Of a stretch of DNA of 64,000 nucleotides, positions 18,094 to 26,769 are shown one piece after another. The notes under the pieces were generated by a model. The model was not told where the DNA came from and did no database searches. It worked only from the letters and a program-made list of their open reading frames with translations. The DNA comes from Chitinophagaceae bacterium C216 (lineage in GTDB: Bacteria; Bacteroidota; Bacteroidia; Chitinophagales; Chitinophagaceae), in assembly GCA_028485475.2 (NCBI GenBank), contig CP144143.1, positions 1,550,001-1,614,000 on the forward strand. The letters are read 5' to 3'. The position numbers and the translations under genes were made by a program. Position 1 is the first letter of the stretch; each line of letters opens with the position of its first letter.

Positions 18094-20145
18094 ATGAAGC
18101 AATTGCTTATTATCCTGATGTCATTATGGGTGGGCTGGGGTGTAAGTGCTCAGGATTCGACGCATGTGAGATTTTCTTACGCGCACAAAAGAGTGAATAA
18201 TCAAGTAGTGGAATTCACGATAACTGCTCATGTATTGCAGTCTGATACCCGCCTTTACCCGTTGCAGCAAAAACCTGAGGATGCTGTATATTCTCAAGTA
18301 GTATTTGATAGCAGTGTTTTTTCATTTTTAAATGGGGCTATTGTAGAGAAAGGCACTATCGAAACGGAGTACGATGCTATTTTATCGGTCGATGTACGGT
18401 GTGTCAAGGACTCCGTACAATGGGTACAACAGCTCAATATCCCTGCTTCGGAAACTGCTGTAGTAAAGGGGCAAATTAATTATATGTATAAATCCGGCGA
18501 TACGTTCTCGTCGGCAGAAGCAGTTTTTCGTGAAATTATAGAACCCAATGCTGGAGATGGGCCAACGATAGGCGTAGCCCCTGCTGACACAGAGGGCGCT
18601 AATCCCAGGGATAATTCGTTATGGTGGATCTTTCTGGCTTCCTTTGGTGGCGGGCTGATAGCATTAATCACTCCTTGTGTATACTCTATGATACCGGTTA
18701 CCGTAAGCTTCTTCACCAAAAGAAGCAACACGAAGGCCAAAGGAATACAGAATGCCATTGCGTATTCTTTATCCATCATCATTATTTTTACTTTACTAGG
18801 ATTTGTAATTACACTGATTTTCGGGCCTGATGCACTTAATAAGTTGGCCACGCACTGGCTAGCCAATTTGATATTCTTTTTAATATTTCTGGTCTTTGGT
18901 ATTTCCTTTCTGGGCGCCTTCGATATTGAATTGCCAGCTAAATGGAGTACGGCTGCTGATAGTAATGCCAACACTAAAAGTTTTAAAGGCATCTTTTTCA
19001 TGGCTCTTACTTTGGTGATTGTGTCGTTTTCCTGCACTGGTCCTATTATTGGCAACCTATTGGTGTTGGCTTCGCAAGGTAGCCGGTTAGGTCCACTCGT
19101 GGGTATGTTCGGTTTTTCTCTGGCACTCGCTTTACCATTTGCACTTTTTGCCTTTTTCCCCAGCAAGTTAAACGCACTGGGAAAAGCAGGGGGGTGGCTT
19201 AACTCAGTAAAGGTAACTTTAGGTTTTCTGGAGCTAGCTTTAGCGCTCAAGTTTCTTTCCAACGCCGACCTTACACAAGGGTGGCGCATTCTGGATAGAG
19301 AAATCTTTTTAGTACTCTGGATTGCAATTTTCCTTTTGTTAAGCTTGTACTTATTGGGAAAGCTCAAGTTTAAACATGATGACGAATTGCCCAAAAATGA
19401 TTTCGGATTACCATATTTATCTATCACACGTTTATTTTTCGCGATAGTTTCTTTGTCATTTACGATATATCTAGTTCCCGGTTTGTGGGGTGCTCCGCTG
19501 CATGGAGTAAGTGCTTTCTTGCCACCCATGGGAACTCAGGACTTTAATGCAGATGATATTCCCTCGGGGCATTCTTTAAATAGTGTTCCTTATGTCTCTG
19601 GTGCCGCAGACGCTGAAAGTGGAGTACTTCCTAGACCTAAAAAGTTTGCAGAGGTGATGAAGAATAATGAACCCGCTGTAGTTGTAAATAATGGGCTGGT
19701 TACGTATTTCGATTATGAAGAAGCGTTGGAAGTTGCTCGGAAAGTGAAGAAACCATTGATGCTTGATTTTACCGGTGTGAACTGTGTCAATTGTCGAAAA
19801 ATGGAAGGACAAGTGTGGAGTCATCCCGAAGTTATGCGTCGTTTGAAAGAGCATTTTGTTATAGCGTCTTTATATATGGATGTACATGGCAAGGGAGTAG
19901 TTTTGCCCGTTGAAGAACAGTACTACTCCAAACATCTCGGAAAACATGTTGAAACACTTGGTGAAAAAAATACCGATTTGCAAATATCTCGTTTTGGCTC
20001 TAATGCACAGCCTATTTATTTCTTTTTAGACCAAAACGAATCGCCTCTGGCTCCCCAAGGCTACGGTTATGATGCATCAGTAGAAAAATTTATCAATCAT
20101 CTCGATAAAGTAGTCGAAGAATATCGGAATAGGCAAGAAGAATAA
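18094..20145 (+). CDS. dsbD: DsbD-like thiol:disulfide interchange protein
   Basis: Membrane reductase that passes electrons from cytoplasmic thioredoxin to periplasmic partners, for disulfide repair and cytochrome c maturation. The frame is open from a GTG at 18019, but the ATG at 18094 starts a signal peptide (MKQLLIILMSLWVGWGVSAQ). Three parts follow: an N-terminal periplasmic beta domain (about 20-170), a multi-helix core with the redox cysteines in ITPCVYSMIPV (about 192) and SFSCTGPIIGN (about 313), and a C-terminal thioredoxin domain with CVNC (about 563-566) in TGVNCVNCRKMEGQVW. Length is 683 residues. Confidence 0.88.
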   Translation: MKQLLIILMSLWVGWGVSAQDSTHVRFSYAHKRVNNQVVEFTITAHVLQSDTRLYPLQQKPEDAVYSQVVFDSSVFSFLNGAIVEKGTIETEYDAILSVDVRCVKDSVQWVQQLNIPASETAVVKGQINYMYKSGDTFSSAEAVFREIIEPNAGDGPTIGVAPADTEGANPRDNSLWWIFLASFGGGLIALITPCVYSMIPVTVSFFTKRSNTKAKGIQNAIAYSLSIIIIFTLLGFVITLIFGPDALNKLATHWLANLIFFLIFLVFGISFLGAFDIELPAKWSTAADSNANTKSFKGIFFMALTLVIVSFSCTGPIIGNLLVLASQGSRLGPLVGMFGFSLALALPFALFAFFPSKLNALGKAGGWLNSVKVTLGFLELALALKFLSNADLTQGWRILDREIFLVLWIAIFLLLSLYLLGKLKFKHDDELPKNDFGLPYLSITRLFFAIVSLSFTIYLVPGLWGAPLHGVSAFLPPMGTQDFNADDIPSGHSLNSVPYVSGAADAESGVLPRPKKFAEVMKNNEPAVVVNNGLVTYFDYEEALEVARKVKKPLMLDFTGVNCVNCRKMEGQVWSHPEVMRRLKEHFVIASLYMDVHGKGVVLPVEEQYYSKHLGKHVETLGEKNTDLQISRFGSNAQPIYFFLDQNESPLAPQGYGYDASVEKFINHLDKVVEEYRNRQEE

Positions 20146-20146
20146 A

Positions 20147-20211
20147 AGCATTCTTATGGAACTCTTATTTTAGTACTTTCATAATGAAAGTTATTGTAAT
20201 GAGAATGCTTA
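20147..20211. terminator. Inverted repeat between convergent genes, possible terminator
   Basis: AAGCATTCTTA near 20147 pairs with GAGAATGCTT near 20201-20210, and a second hairpin ACTTTCAT / ATGAAAGT (20175-20191) lies inside. The right arm overlaps the 3' end of the oxidoreductase gene. It lacks a strong T run, so its role is uncertain. Confidence 0.35.
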
Positions 20212-21282
20212 TGAAATTTCTGTTCTGGATAAAATTCTTGCAAAACGATTTACATCGGCTTCAGGAAGGATAGGAGCATTTTGAGTAATATGAGCAACTA
20301 ATTGCGCAGCAAAATAAGGCGCAAGGGAGCAACCTTTAGTCCCTAATCCGTTTAATATGCCCACATGAGGATATAAAGGATGAAATCCTACAAAGGGTCT
20401 GCGTTCTACAGTTGCAGGACGTATAGCAGCTTTATGCTCCACAATGCGAAAAGGTATTTTTAGCCAGCTTTTTAATACTTCTTCGGTATGTTTTCTGAAG
20501 GATTCGGTAGGCATATCGTCGTCAAAGTCCCATAAATAATTAGTACCAACCCAAAACACTCCTTCCTTGCCAAAGGGAGCTAGTGTCATTGATTTTTTAT
20601 AAACCATGTCGGATGGTAAACCAGGTATATCCAATATGAGGGCCTCGCCTTTATTGAGTGCAAAAGGAAGCAGAGAGAAGAACGGATTGTGGTTGCCCGG
20701 AGAGCCATCGCAGAAAATGATTTTTTCTGCCGCTATATTTTGATAGTTAATTTGATTTTTGTCAACCTTCAGTTCCGAAAATTTAAAACTGCTTGATATG
20801 AGGAGGTTGTTCTTTAATAGAAACTGACGCCAGGCGGGCAATAGGTTTTGCAAGTGCACAATATAGGCAGGCGCTATTTTCCCGACTCCGAATTCATATT
20901 GAAAATATTCCGAAAAATAGTTTTTTTCATCAATAATACTGATATAAGGAGCTCCCTGGCTGATTTTTTTCAGGAAGCTTTCTTTCATAAAAGGATTAGG
21001 AAAGAAATCAATAATACTGGTGGAGGAAATGGCAGTAATATTTAAGAAGTCAGCCATTGTCTTATAGGTTCTTTCAGCAAAAGGCAATAGTATATCATCC
21101 ATCCAGACGGTTACCACACGACGACCTGTTACAGGATTAATTATTCCTGCTGCAGTTCTGGATGGGGTATTGCTGATATTATCATCTATAACGACAAAAT
21201 CAATCCCTTCTTTGTATAAAAACCAAGACAGCATGGTGCCTGCAATGCCCTGACCAACGACGATAACCTTTGTTTTGTTCAT
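20209..21282 (-). CDS. FAD-dependent oxidoreductase (DAO family)
   Basis: 357 residues with an N-terminal FAD-binding Rossmann motif VVGQGIAGTMLSWFL (about residues 6-20) and the D-amino-acid oxidase-like C-terminal layout, including GTNYLWDFDDDMP, IRPATVERRPFVGFHP and LNGLGTKGCSLAPYFA. The GLGTKG segment near residue 310 is the usual FAD-contacting strand. The substrate cannot be told: candidates are amino acids or other amines. No signal peptide, so it is cytoplasmic. It is convergent with dsbD. A TATCTTTA box upstream (near 21309-21316) may be its promoter. Confidence 0.8.
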   Translation of the reverse strand: MNKTKVIVVGQGIAGTMLSWFLYKEGIDFVVIDDNISNTPSRTAAGIINPVTGRRVVTVWMDDILLPFAERTYKTMADFLNITAISSTSIIDFFPNPFMKESFLKKISQGAPYISIIDEKNYFSEYFQYEFGVGKIAPAYIVHLQNLLPAWRQFLLKNNLLISSSFKFSELKVDKNQINYQNIAAEKIIFCDGSPGNHNPFFSLLPFALNKGEALILDIPGLPSDMVYKKSMTLAPFGKEGVFWVGTNYLWDFDDDMPTESFRKHTEEVLKSWLKIPFRIVEHKAAIRPATVERRPFVGFHPLYPHVGILNGLGTKGCSLAPYFAAQLVAHITQNAPILPEADVNRFARILSRTEIS

Positions 21283-21504
21283 TCAGGCTAATTATTAAAT
21301 ATTTTATTAAAGATAAATCGGTTGTAAATATGTTAACAATTTTAATGACTTAAAGCCACCTTTAAAAATTATATCGTATGTGCAACTTATTGACTTAATT
21401 TGCCATCATTATGAGAATGTTATTAACCCGTTGACTATTAGGGATGAAATTGTTATTATTTTGTGCAAGAAATATATTGATAATAAAATAAATTGGAGTC
21501 ATAT

Positions 21505-22410
21505 ATGAGTAATCGAATATTGAAAGCTTCACTGTTTCTTATAATCAGTGGCATATTGTTTTCGGGGTGTGTAAGTACCAAGAAGTTTACGGCTTTACAG
21601 GAAGACTATAATAGTCTTAACAGCCGATATCAAACGGTGGTGAGTCAACATCAGAATACCCAGATAGAATTGGCGGCAAGTCAAGCACGTGTGAAAAGCT
21701 TGGAGGAGCTATTGAGGCAGGAGCGAGCCAATAACGCATCGCTTAAAAAATCGCTTGCTTCACTACAGGCTACGCTGGATAAGAGCATTACCCAAAATAC
21801 ACAAGGTAATATCAACATATCAAAACTGGTGGATGAAATTAATGCCTCAAATCGCTATATCCAGCATTTGGTAAATGCTAAGAACAAAAGCGATTCTTTA
21901 AATATTATTCTAATTAACAATCTTACCCGTTCTCTCAGCCGCGATGAGTTGAAGGATGTAGACATTAAGGTGCTGAAAGGGGTGGTATATATCTCCTTAT
22001 CTGATAATATGCTTTACAAATCGGGAAGCTATGAGATCTCGGAACGTGCAGGAGAAGTATTGCGTAAGATTGCAAAAATTATTTTGGACTATAAAGATTA
22101 TGATGTGCTGGTAGAAGGTAATACCGATAACGTACCTATTCATCGTCCGAATATTCGTAATAATTGGGATTTGAGTGCCCTGCGTGCATCATCTGTAGTT
22201 CAAGCTTTGCAAAACGATTATGGAGTGGATCCCAAACGCCTGACAGCTGGAGGACGTGGTGAGTATAATCCCGTGGCTGATAATGATACCGAAGAAGGGC
22301 GCACCAGAAACCGCCGTACCGAGATTATCATTACGCCTAAATTGGATCAGTTTATGGAGTTGATTGAGCAAGCTCCCAAAAATGAGGAAAGCTCAGTAAC
22401 CAACGGGTAA
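21505..22410 (+). CDS. OmpA-family peptidoglycan-binding lipoprotein
   Basis: The ATG at 21505 (MSNRILKASLFLIISG) gives a lipoprotein signal with Cys at SGCVSTK; a TTG at 21493 in frame is less likely. After the lipid anchor there is a long coiled coil (about residues 27-140, heptad-like with many Q, L, S), then an OmpA C-terminal domain (about 155-275) with DVLVEGNTDNVPIHRPN, NWDLSALRASSVVQAL and NRRTEIIITPK, which binds peptidoglycan. Length is 301 residues. It probably tethers the outer membrane to the wall. A strong terminator follows. Confidence 0.88.
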   Translation: MSNRILKASLFLIISGILFSGCVSTKKFTALQEDYNSLNSRYQTVVSQHQNTQIELAASQARVKSLEELLRQERANNASLKKSLASLQATLDKSITQNTQGNINISKLVDEINASNRYIQHLVNAKNKSDSLNIILINNLTRSLSRDELKDVDIKVLKGVVYISLSDNMLYKSGSYEISERAGEVLRKIAKIILDYKDYDVLVEGNTDNVPIHRPNIRNNWDLSALRASSVVQALQNDYGVDPKRLTAGGRGEYNPVADNDTEEGRTRNRRTEIIITPKLDQFMELIEQAPKNEESSVTNG

Positions 22411-22435
22411 TAACGAAAAATGATTAAGGTATGAT

Positions 22436-22471
22436 AATGGCCGCTTCCTAGCGGCCATTCTTTTTATATCA
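22436..22471 (+). terminator. Terminator after OmpA-family gene
   Basis: AATGGCCGCT / AGCGGCCATT stem with a four-base loop followed by C and five T. Confidence 0.88.
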
Positions 22472-23800
22472 GTTGTTTCCCATTTTTTATATACTCCGAA
22501 GGACCGATATTAAAGTGCTTTTTTTAAGTTATTCCCCAGCTGAGTTATATCCGCGCTATATGCTACTTCATTGAGCCTTGCTGAGGGATTACTCAACAGT
22601 TTAGCAGTTTTTTTCAAGCGTACCAGATTGATCATTTTGGAGGGAGATAGATTGATATGGAGCTGATTTTTCTGTAGAGGTTGGTGCGGCTCATGTTCAT
22701 GCATTTGGCCAGTAAAGCTACGTCCAAATCGGGGTTCATGAATATTCTCATTAATATATTTGTCCAGGGCTTCCATAAATACTTTATCAGTATTTGTATG
22801 CGCAATAGTGGTGATATGCACGGTAGGGGACTGGCATAATAATTTTGAATTTTTTCGCTGTTTCTTAAAAGACTTCTGATATATCGAAAGTCGGATTTTA
22901 TAGTATCGCAGAAGCTGAGCCCATCTATCTCTGGCATCATAATATCTGTGATAATAAGATGTCCATTTTCTTTATCAAGTTCGTTTATGGCTGCTTTAGC
23001 ATTTTGGGCGCATATGGAATTGTATTGTGTATTCAAGCCATCTGATAAAACGAATAGTAAATCTTCGTTATCGTCTACAATCAGAATCTTTGTTAGTTTG
23101 TTGTCCGTACAGATAAGTATTATGTAAATGTTAGCATTATTGAACTGTAGGAAGAGTGAGAATAAAGGTGTTGGGATTATATTTTATTAACCCTTTGATG
23201 CTTCCTAAATAGTGCCTTCGTCATCTTTAAAGATGGATTGGTAATTAAACTGATTATTTAAGAGACCGCTTTGTTGTGTAAATATCTTCATTTTACGATT
23301 GGATACTCCATGCGAACCAGTCCATGTGAGGTAGTGATCCCGTAATTTGGGTGATTATCCTGAGCAATGTTGTAAATAATAATCCTGGGCAATTCATTCT
23401 TAGTTGTATAATGTTTTGTATCCAGATTGTTTAAATTGACACTGTAAGGGCTATCTGTTGTTTATATCCATAAAGTGTTATTCCTATCTTCCATCAAGTA
23501 GACAATACGCGTTGCGTTCAAAACGTTCATATTATTTATATGGATTTTGAGTGAGCCCATTTTAATATCTTCCCAATAAATAAGCTTCTGTATAGTGTTC
23601 CAATCCAAATGTTGTTTATACGGGCCTAAATAATTGCAGAATGAAAGCAGTTGGGAGGGGAATCCTTTAGTGCTTGAAAATATTTGTTTTTATATTAAAC
23701 TCAAAAATACCTTCTTCGGTACAAATCAAAATACGATTATCGAATGTTTGTACAATATTTCTGTAAATATTTTTCTGACCACGTTTTTGGGCATATAATA
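22464..23800 (-). pseudogene. Decayed hybrid two-component system regulator (propeller + receiver + AraC)
   Basis: Read on the minus strand, pieces of one HTCS protein appear in order but in different frames with stops. About 23100-23760: beta-propeller repeats (NNIWIGT, ICTEEGIFEFN, FTQQSGLLNNQFNYQSIF, then GSIKGLIKYNPNTF). About 23100-22900: a receiver with ILIVDDNEDLLFVLSDGL and the phospho-acceptor in HLIITDIMMPEIDGL. About 22830-22464: an AraC output domain, split over two frames (NMSRTNLYRKI; LSPSKMINLVRLKKTAKLL; final FNIGPSEYIKNGKQLI). Between propeller and receiver, the Y_Y_Y domain, membrane helix and kinase are missing, so there is a large internal deletion. Further traces up to about 24180 are too faint to place. 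It once probably regulated a neighbouring carbohydrate or protein-use gene. Confidence 0.85.
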
Positions 23801-24221
23801 GTTTGTGTACTGATATTTTTCGTATCAAACATTAAGGCTCCTTCTATAGAAGTTTTGATTATCACTGTATCGGTGGTATGGTTTCAATGCTATTTTGTTA
23901 GACTGCGAGATGCTGTGGATGTGTAAGGTGTCATGTCTAAAGTTGCCCATTTCTCCGTTTGCGAAGTCTATTCAGATAGCAGAAGAAGATTAGCATGTGA
24001 TCATTGATGACGATATGTATTAATACTTTCCCGAAATTTGTTATAAATAGGCGTAGTTTTGGTACAAATTGAATATTCTCTTTAATAAAGCCCAGTTGTT
24101 TTACGTTTCATGGAACATGTATGTATTTCCTTGTAAATGCAATCTTATTTGACAGAACAATAATTTTTTGTCCGCTGCAAATAAGACTGGAGTTAGAACT
24201 AAATTTTAAATATTAATTAAT

Positions 24222-26684
24222 ATGATTAGGTATTGTGTATTATTATTAGGTTTTTGGCTTGCCTCTTTATTTACCATTGATGCTCAGATACGTAAGGCCC
24301 CGGCATATCCGCTAATTACACACGACCCGTACTTTAGCGTCTGGTCATTTACTGATGATGTTACTGCATCTACAACAAGACACTGGACGGGGACGGAGCA
24401 TTCGCTTACAGGGTTTATTAAAGTGGATAATAAAATATACAGATTTTTAGGAGATGTAGAGCGTATGTACGACGTAGTACTACCTGCTACAGAAGATAAT
24501 GATTACACTGTAAAGTATACAGAGCAAAAGCCCACTGACGATTGGAACCATATTCAGTACGATGATAAAAACTGGAAAGAAGGGCTAGCGCCGTTTGGTG
24601 ATGATAAAGGAGTGGTCAAAACTTTCTGGAAATCCAATGATTTATGGGTAAGACGATCATTTACGTTGACCGATAATAAAATGGATGATCTTTATCTCAA
24701 GCTGAATCATGACGATAATATAATTGTGTATTTGAATGGTGTTGAAATATACAACACTGTGGGATGGGTGCACAAGTTTATTTATATCCCTATTAGAAAC
24801 GCCTCATCTATTCTTAAAAAAGGGAAAAATGTGTTAGCCGTTCATATTAAAAATACAGCAGGTGGACAACATCTGGATTTTGGATTGGTAAAAGAAAGGA
24901 AGTTCGATGTGTCAAAAGATTTATTAGTTGCCAAGCAGCAAAATGTTGAAGTAAAAGCCACCCAGACTACCTATGATTTTAGCTGTGGACCTGTAGATTT
25001 GAATGTGACTTTTACTTCTCCTTTGATTCTTACGGATATTGATTTAATGGCTCGCCCCGTTTCATATGTGACTTTTACTGCTACTTCCAAAGATGGAAAG
25101 CAAAGAGACGTTGAGATTTTGTTCAATGCTTCCACAAATTTAGCAGTAAATACACCTTCGCAAGAAGTAATAGCCAGTAGGTATAACTCCAGTAATCTTT
25201 CTGTCCTAAAAGCAGGTACTACTGCTCAACCTGTATTGGAAAAGAAGGGAGATGATCTCCGTATCGATTGGGGGTATTTGCATATCGCTACGTCAAAAAA
25301 TGCAGCGTCAAAGCAGTTTATTGTTGCTTCTGGTGAAGAAGCTTTGAAGGTGTTAAATAAAAAGATTAAAGCCCCTGAAATATCTCATCGCAAAGGAAAA
25401 CAAATGGTTTTAAGTACCATATTAAAATTAAATACAACCCAATCTGCTAGCAGTAAGGTTTTGGTAGCATATGATGATATATGGTCTATTCAATTCTTTG
25501 GACAAAACTTGAGACCATGGTGGAACCGCAACAATAACTCAACCATTGAACAACAATTGCAAGCTGCTTACCAGGATTATGAATCCGTTTTGGCTAGTTG
25601 TAAAAAGCTGAATGAGACAATTTATGGAGATGCTTTACGAGCTGGAGGTGAAGAGTATGCACGACTTTGTGAAATTAGCTACAGGCAGGTAATGGCTGCT
25701 CATAAGTTGGTACAGAGCCCACAGGGAGAACTTTTGTGGTTGTCTAAAGAAAACTACAGCAACGGCTGTATCAATACGGTGGATCTTACTTACCCATCAG
25801 CTCCGTTATTTTTAGTATACAATCCTGAACTGCAAAAGGGAATGATGAATGGGATTTTTTATTACAGTGAGAGTGGCAAATGGAAAAAGCCCTTTGCCGC
25901 ACATGATATTGGTACTTATCCTTTAGCTAACGGACAAGTATATGGTGAGGATATGCCGGTCGAGGAATCAGGTAATATGGTGATTCTAGCGGCTGCTATT
26001 GCTAAAGTGGAAGGGAATGCAGCATATGCTAAAAAACATTGGGAAACCTTAACTACTTGGACTAATTATCTTGTTGAGTCAGGGTTTGACCCGGCGAATC
26101 AGTTATGTACTGATGATTTTGCTGGACATTTAGCACGGAATGCCAATCTTTCATTAAAAGCCATTATGGGTATAGCAAGCTATGCAATGCTGGCAAAGAT
26201 GCAGGGCATGCAGGATGTGTATGAAAAGTATCACAATATCGCTTTGAAGATGGTCCCTGAGTGGATACGTCTGGCCGATGATGGGGATCATTATACACTG
26301 GCATTTGAAAAGAAAGGCACCTGGAGCCAGAAATATAACCTTGTTTGGGACAGGGTGTTAGGTTTTAATATATTCCCTAAAGAAGTAGCACAAAAAGAAA
26401 TAAAATATTATCTACGTCAACAGCAGCAATACGGTCTTCCACTGGATAGTCGTAAAACTTACACCAAAAGCGATTGGATTCTATGGACAGCTTGTTTAAC
26501 AGGAAATGATGAGGATTTTCGTGCATTAATGCTACCAGTTTATAAATACGCATTGGAAACACCAACCCGTGTTCCTCTTAGCGATTGGTATGAAACTACA
26601 AATGGTCAGAAAGTAGGATTTCAAGCTCGTAGTGTTATAGGTGGACATTGGATGAAAGTTCTGGACGCTAAACTGAAAAAATAG
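24222..26684 (+). CDS. Secreted glutaminase-family protein (DUF4965/DUF5127/DUF1793)
   Basis: 820 residues with a signal peptide (MIRYCVLLLGFWLASLF, cleavage near DAQ). The N-terminal half (about 25-480) is the GtaA-like beta region, including APAYPLITHDPYFSVWSF and LTGFIKVDNKIYRFLG; a short jelly-roll-like insert (about 105-220) holds WKEGLAPFGDD and HDDNIIVYLNGVEIYN; the C-terminal half is an alpha/alpha-toroid with YGEDMPVEESGNMVILAAA and LCTDDFAGHLARNANLSL. The family includes fungal glutaminase A, but bacterial members are often proposed glycoside hydrolases, so the substrate is open. The decayed regulator upstream points the other way. A shared terminator follows. Confidence 0.82.
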   Translation: MIRYCVLLLGFWLASLFTIDAQIRKAPAYPLITHDPYFSVWSFTDDVTASTTRHWTGTEHSLTGFIKVDNKIYRFLGDVERMYDVVLPATEDNDYTVKYTEQKPTDDWNHIQYDDKNWKEGLAPFGDDKGVVKTFWKSNDLWVRRSFTLTDNKMDDLYLKLNHDDNIIVYLNGVEIYNTVGWVHKFIYIPIRNASSILKKGKNVLAVHIKNTAGGQHLDFGLVKERKFDVSKDLLVAKQQNVEVKATQTTYDFSCGPVDLNVTFTSPLILTDIDLMARPVSYVTFTATSKDGKQRDVEILFNASTNLAVNTPSQEVIASRYNSSNLSVLKAGTTAQPVLEKKGDDLRIDWGYLHIATSKNAASKQFIVASGEEALKVLNKKIKAPEISHRKGKQMVLSTILKLNTTQSASSKVLVAYDDIWSIQFFGQNLRPWWNRNNNSTIEQQLQAAYQDYESVLASCKKLNETIYGDALRAGGEEYARLCEISYRQVMAAHKLVQSPQGELLWLSKENYSNGCINTVDLTYPSAPLFLVYNPELQKGMMNGIFYYSESGKWKKPFAAHDIGTYPLANGQVYGEDMPVEESGNMVILAAAIAKVEGNAAYAKKHWETLTTWTNYLVESGFDPANQLCTDDFAGHLARNANLSLKAIMGIASYAMLAKMQGMQDVYEKYHNIALKMVPEWIRLADDGDHYTLAFEKKGTWSQKYNLVWDRVLGFNIFPKEVAQKEIKYYLRQQQQYGLPLDSRKTYTKSDWILWTACLTGNDEDFRALMLPVYKYALETPTRVPLSDWYETTNGQKVGFQARSVIGGHWMKVLDAKLKK

Positions 26685-26725
26685 TGCATACTTTATTTAT
26701 AATAGTTGCCTGATGCTATGAAATA

Positions 26726-26754
26726 TAAAAGCCCGCATTTGCGGGCTTTTATAT
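26726..26754. terminator. Bidirectional terminator between convergent genes
   Basis: Perfect palindromic stem AAAAGCCCGCA / TGCGGGCTTTT between the glutaminase-family gene and the alpha-2-macroglobulin gene. T and A runs on both flanks let it work for either strand. Confidence 0.88.
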
Positions 26755-26769
26755 TGTTAGTGCTGACCT

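Noticed and set aside
18480-19529. 349-residue minus-strand frame
   Set aside because: It lies wholly inside the DsbD-like gene, reads as low-complexity basic sequence, has no start context and no family resemblance.
22510-23036. Two separate small AraC and receiver genes
   Set aside because: The frames complement one another as one HTCS protein and the order matches; neither has a start signal, so they are parts of one pseudogene.
23744-23926. 60-residue plus-strand frame
   Set aside because: Antisense to the decayed propeller region, no recognisable features and no ribosome site.
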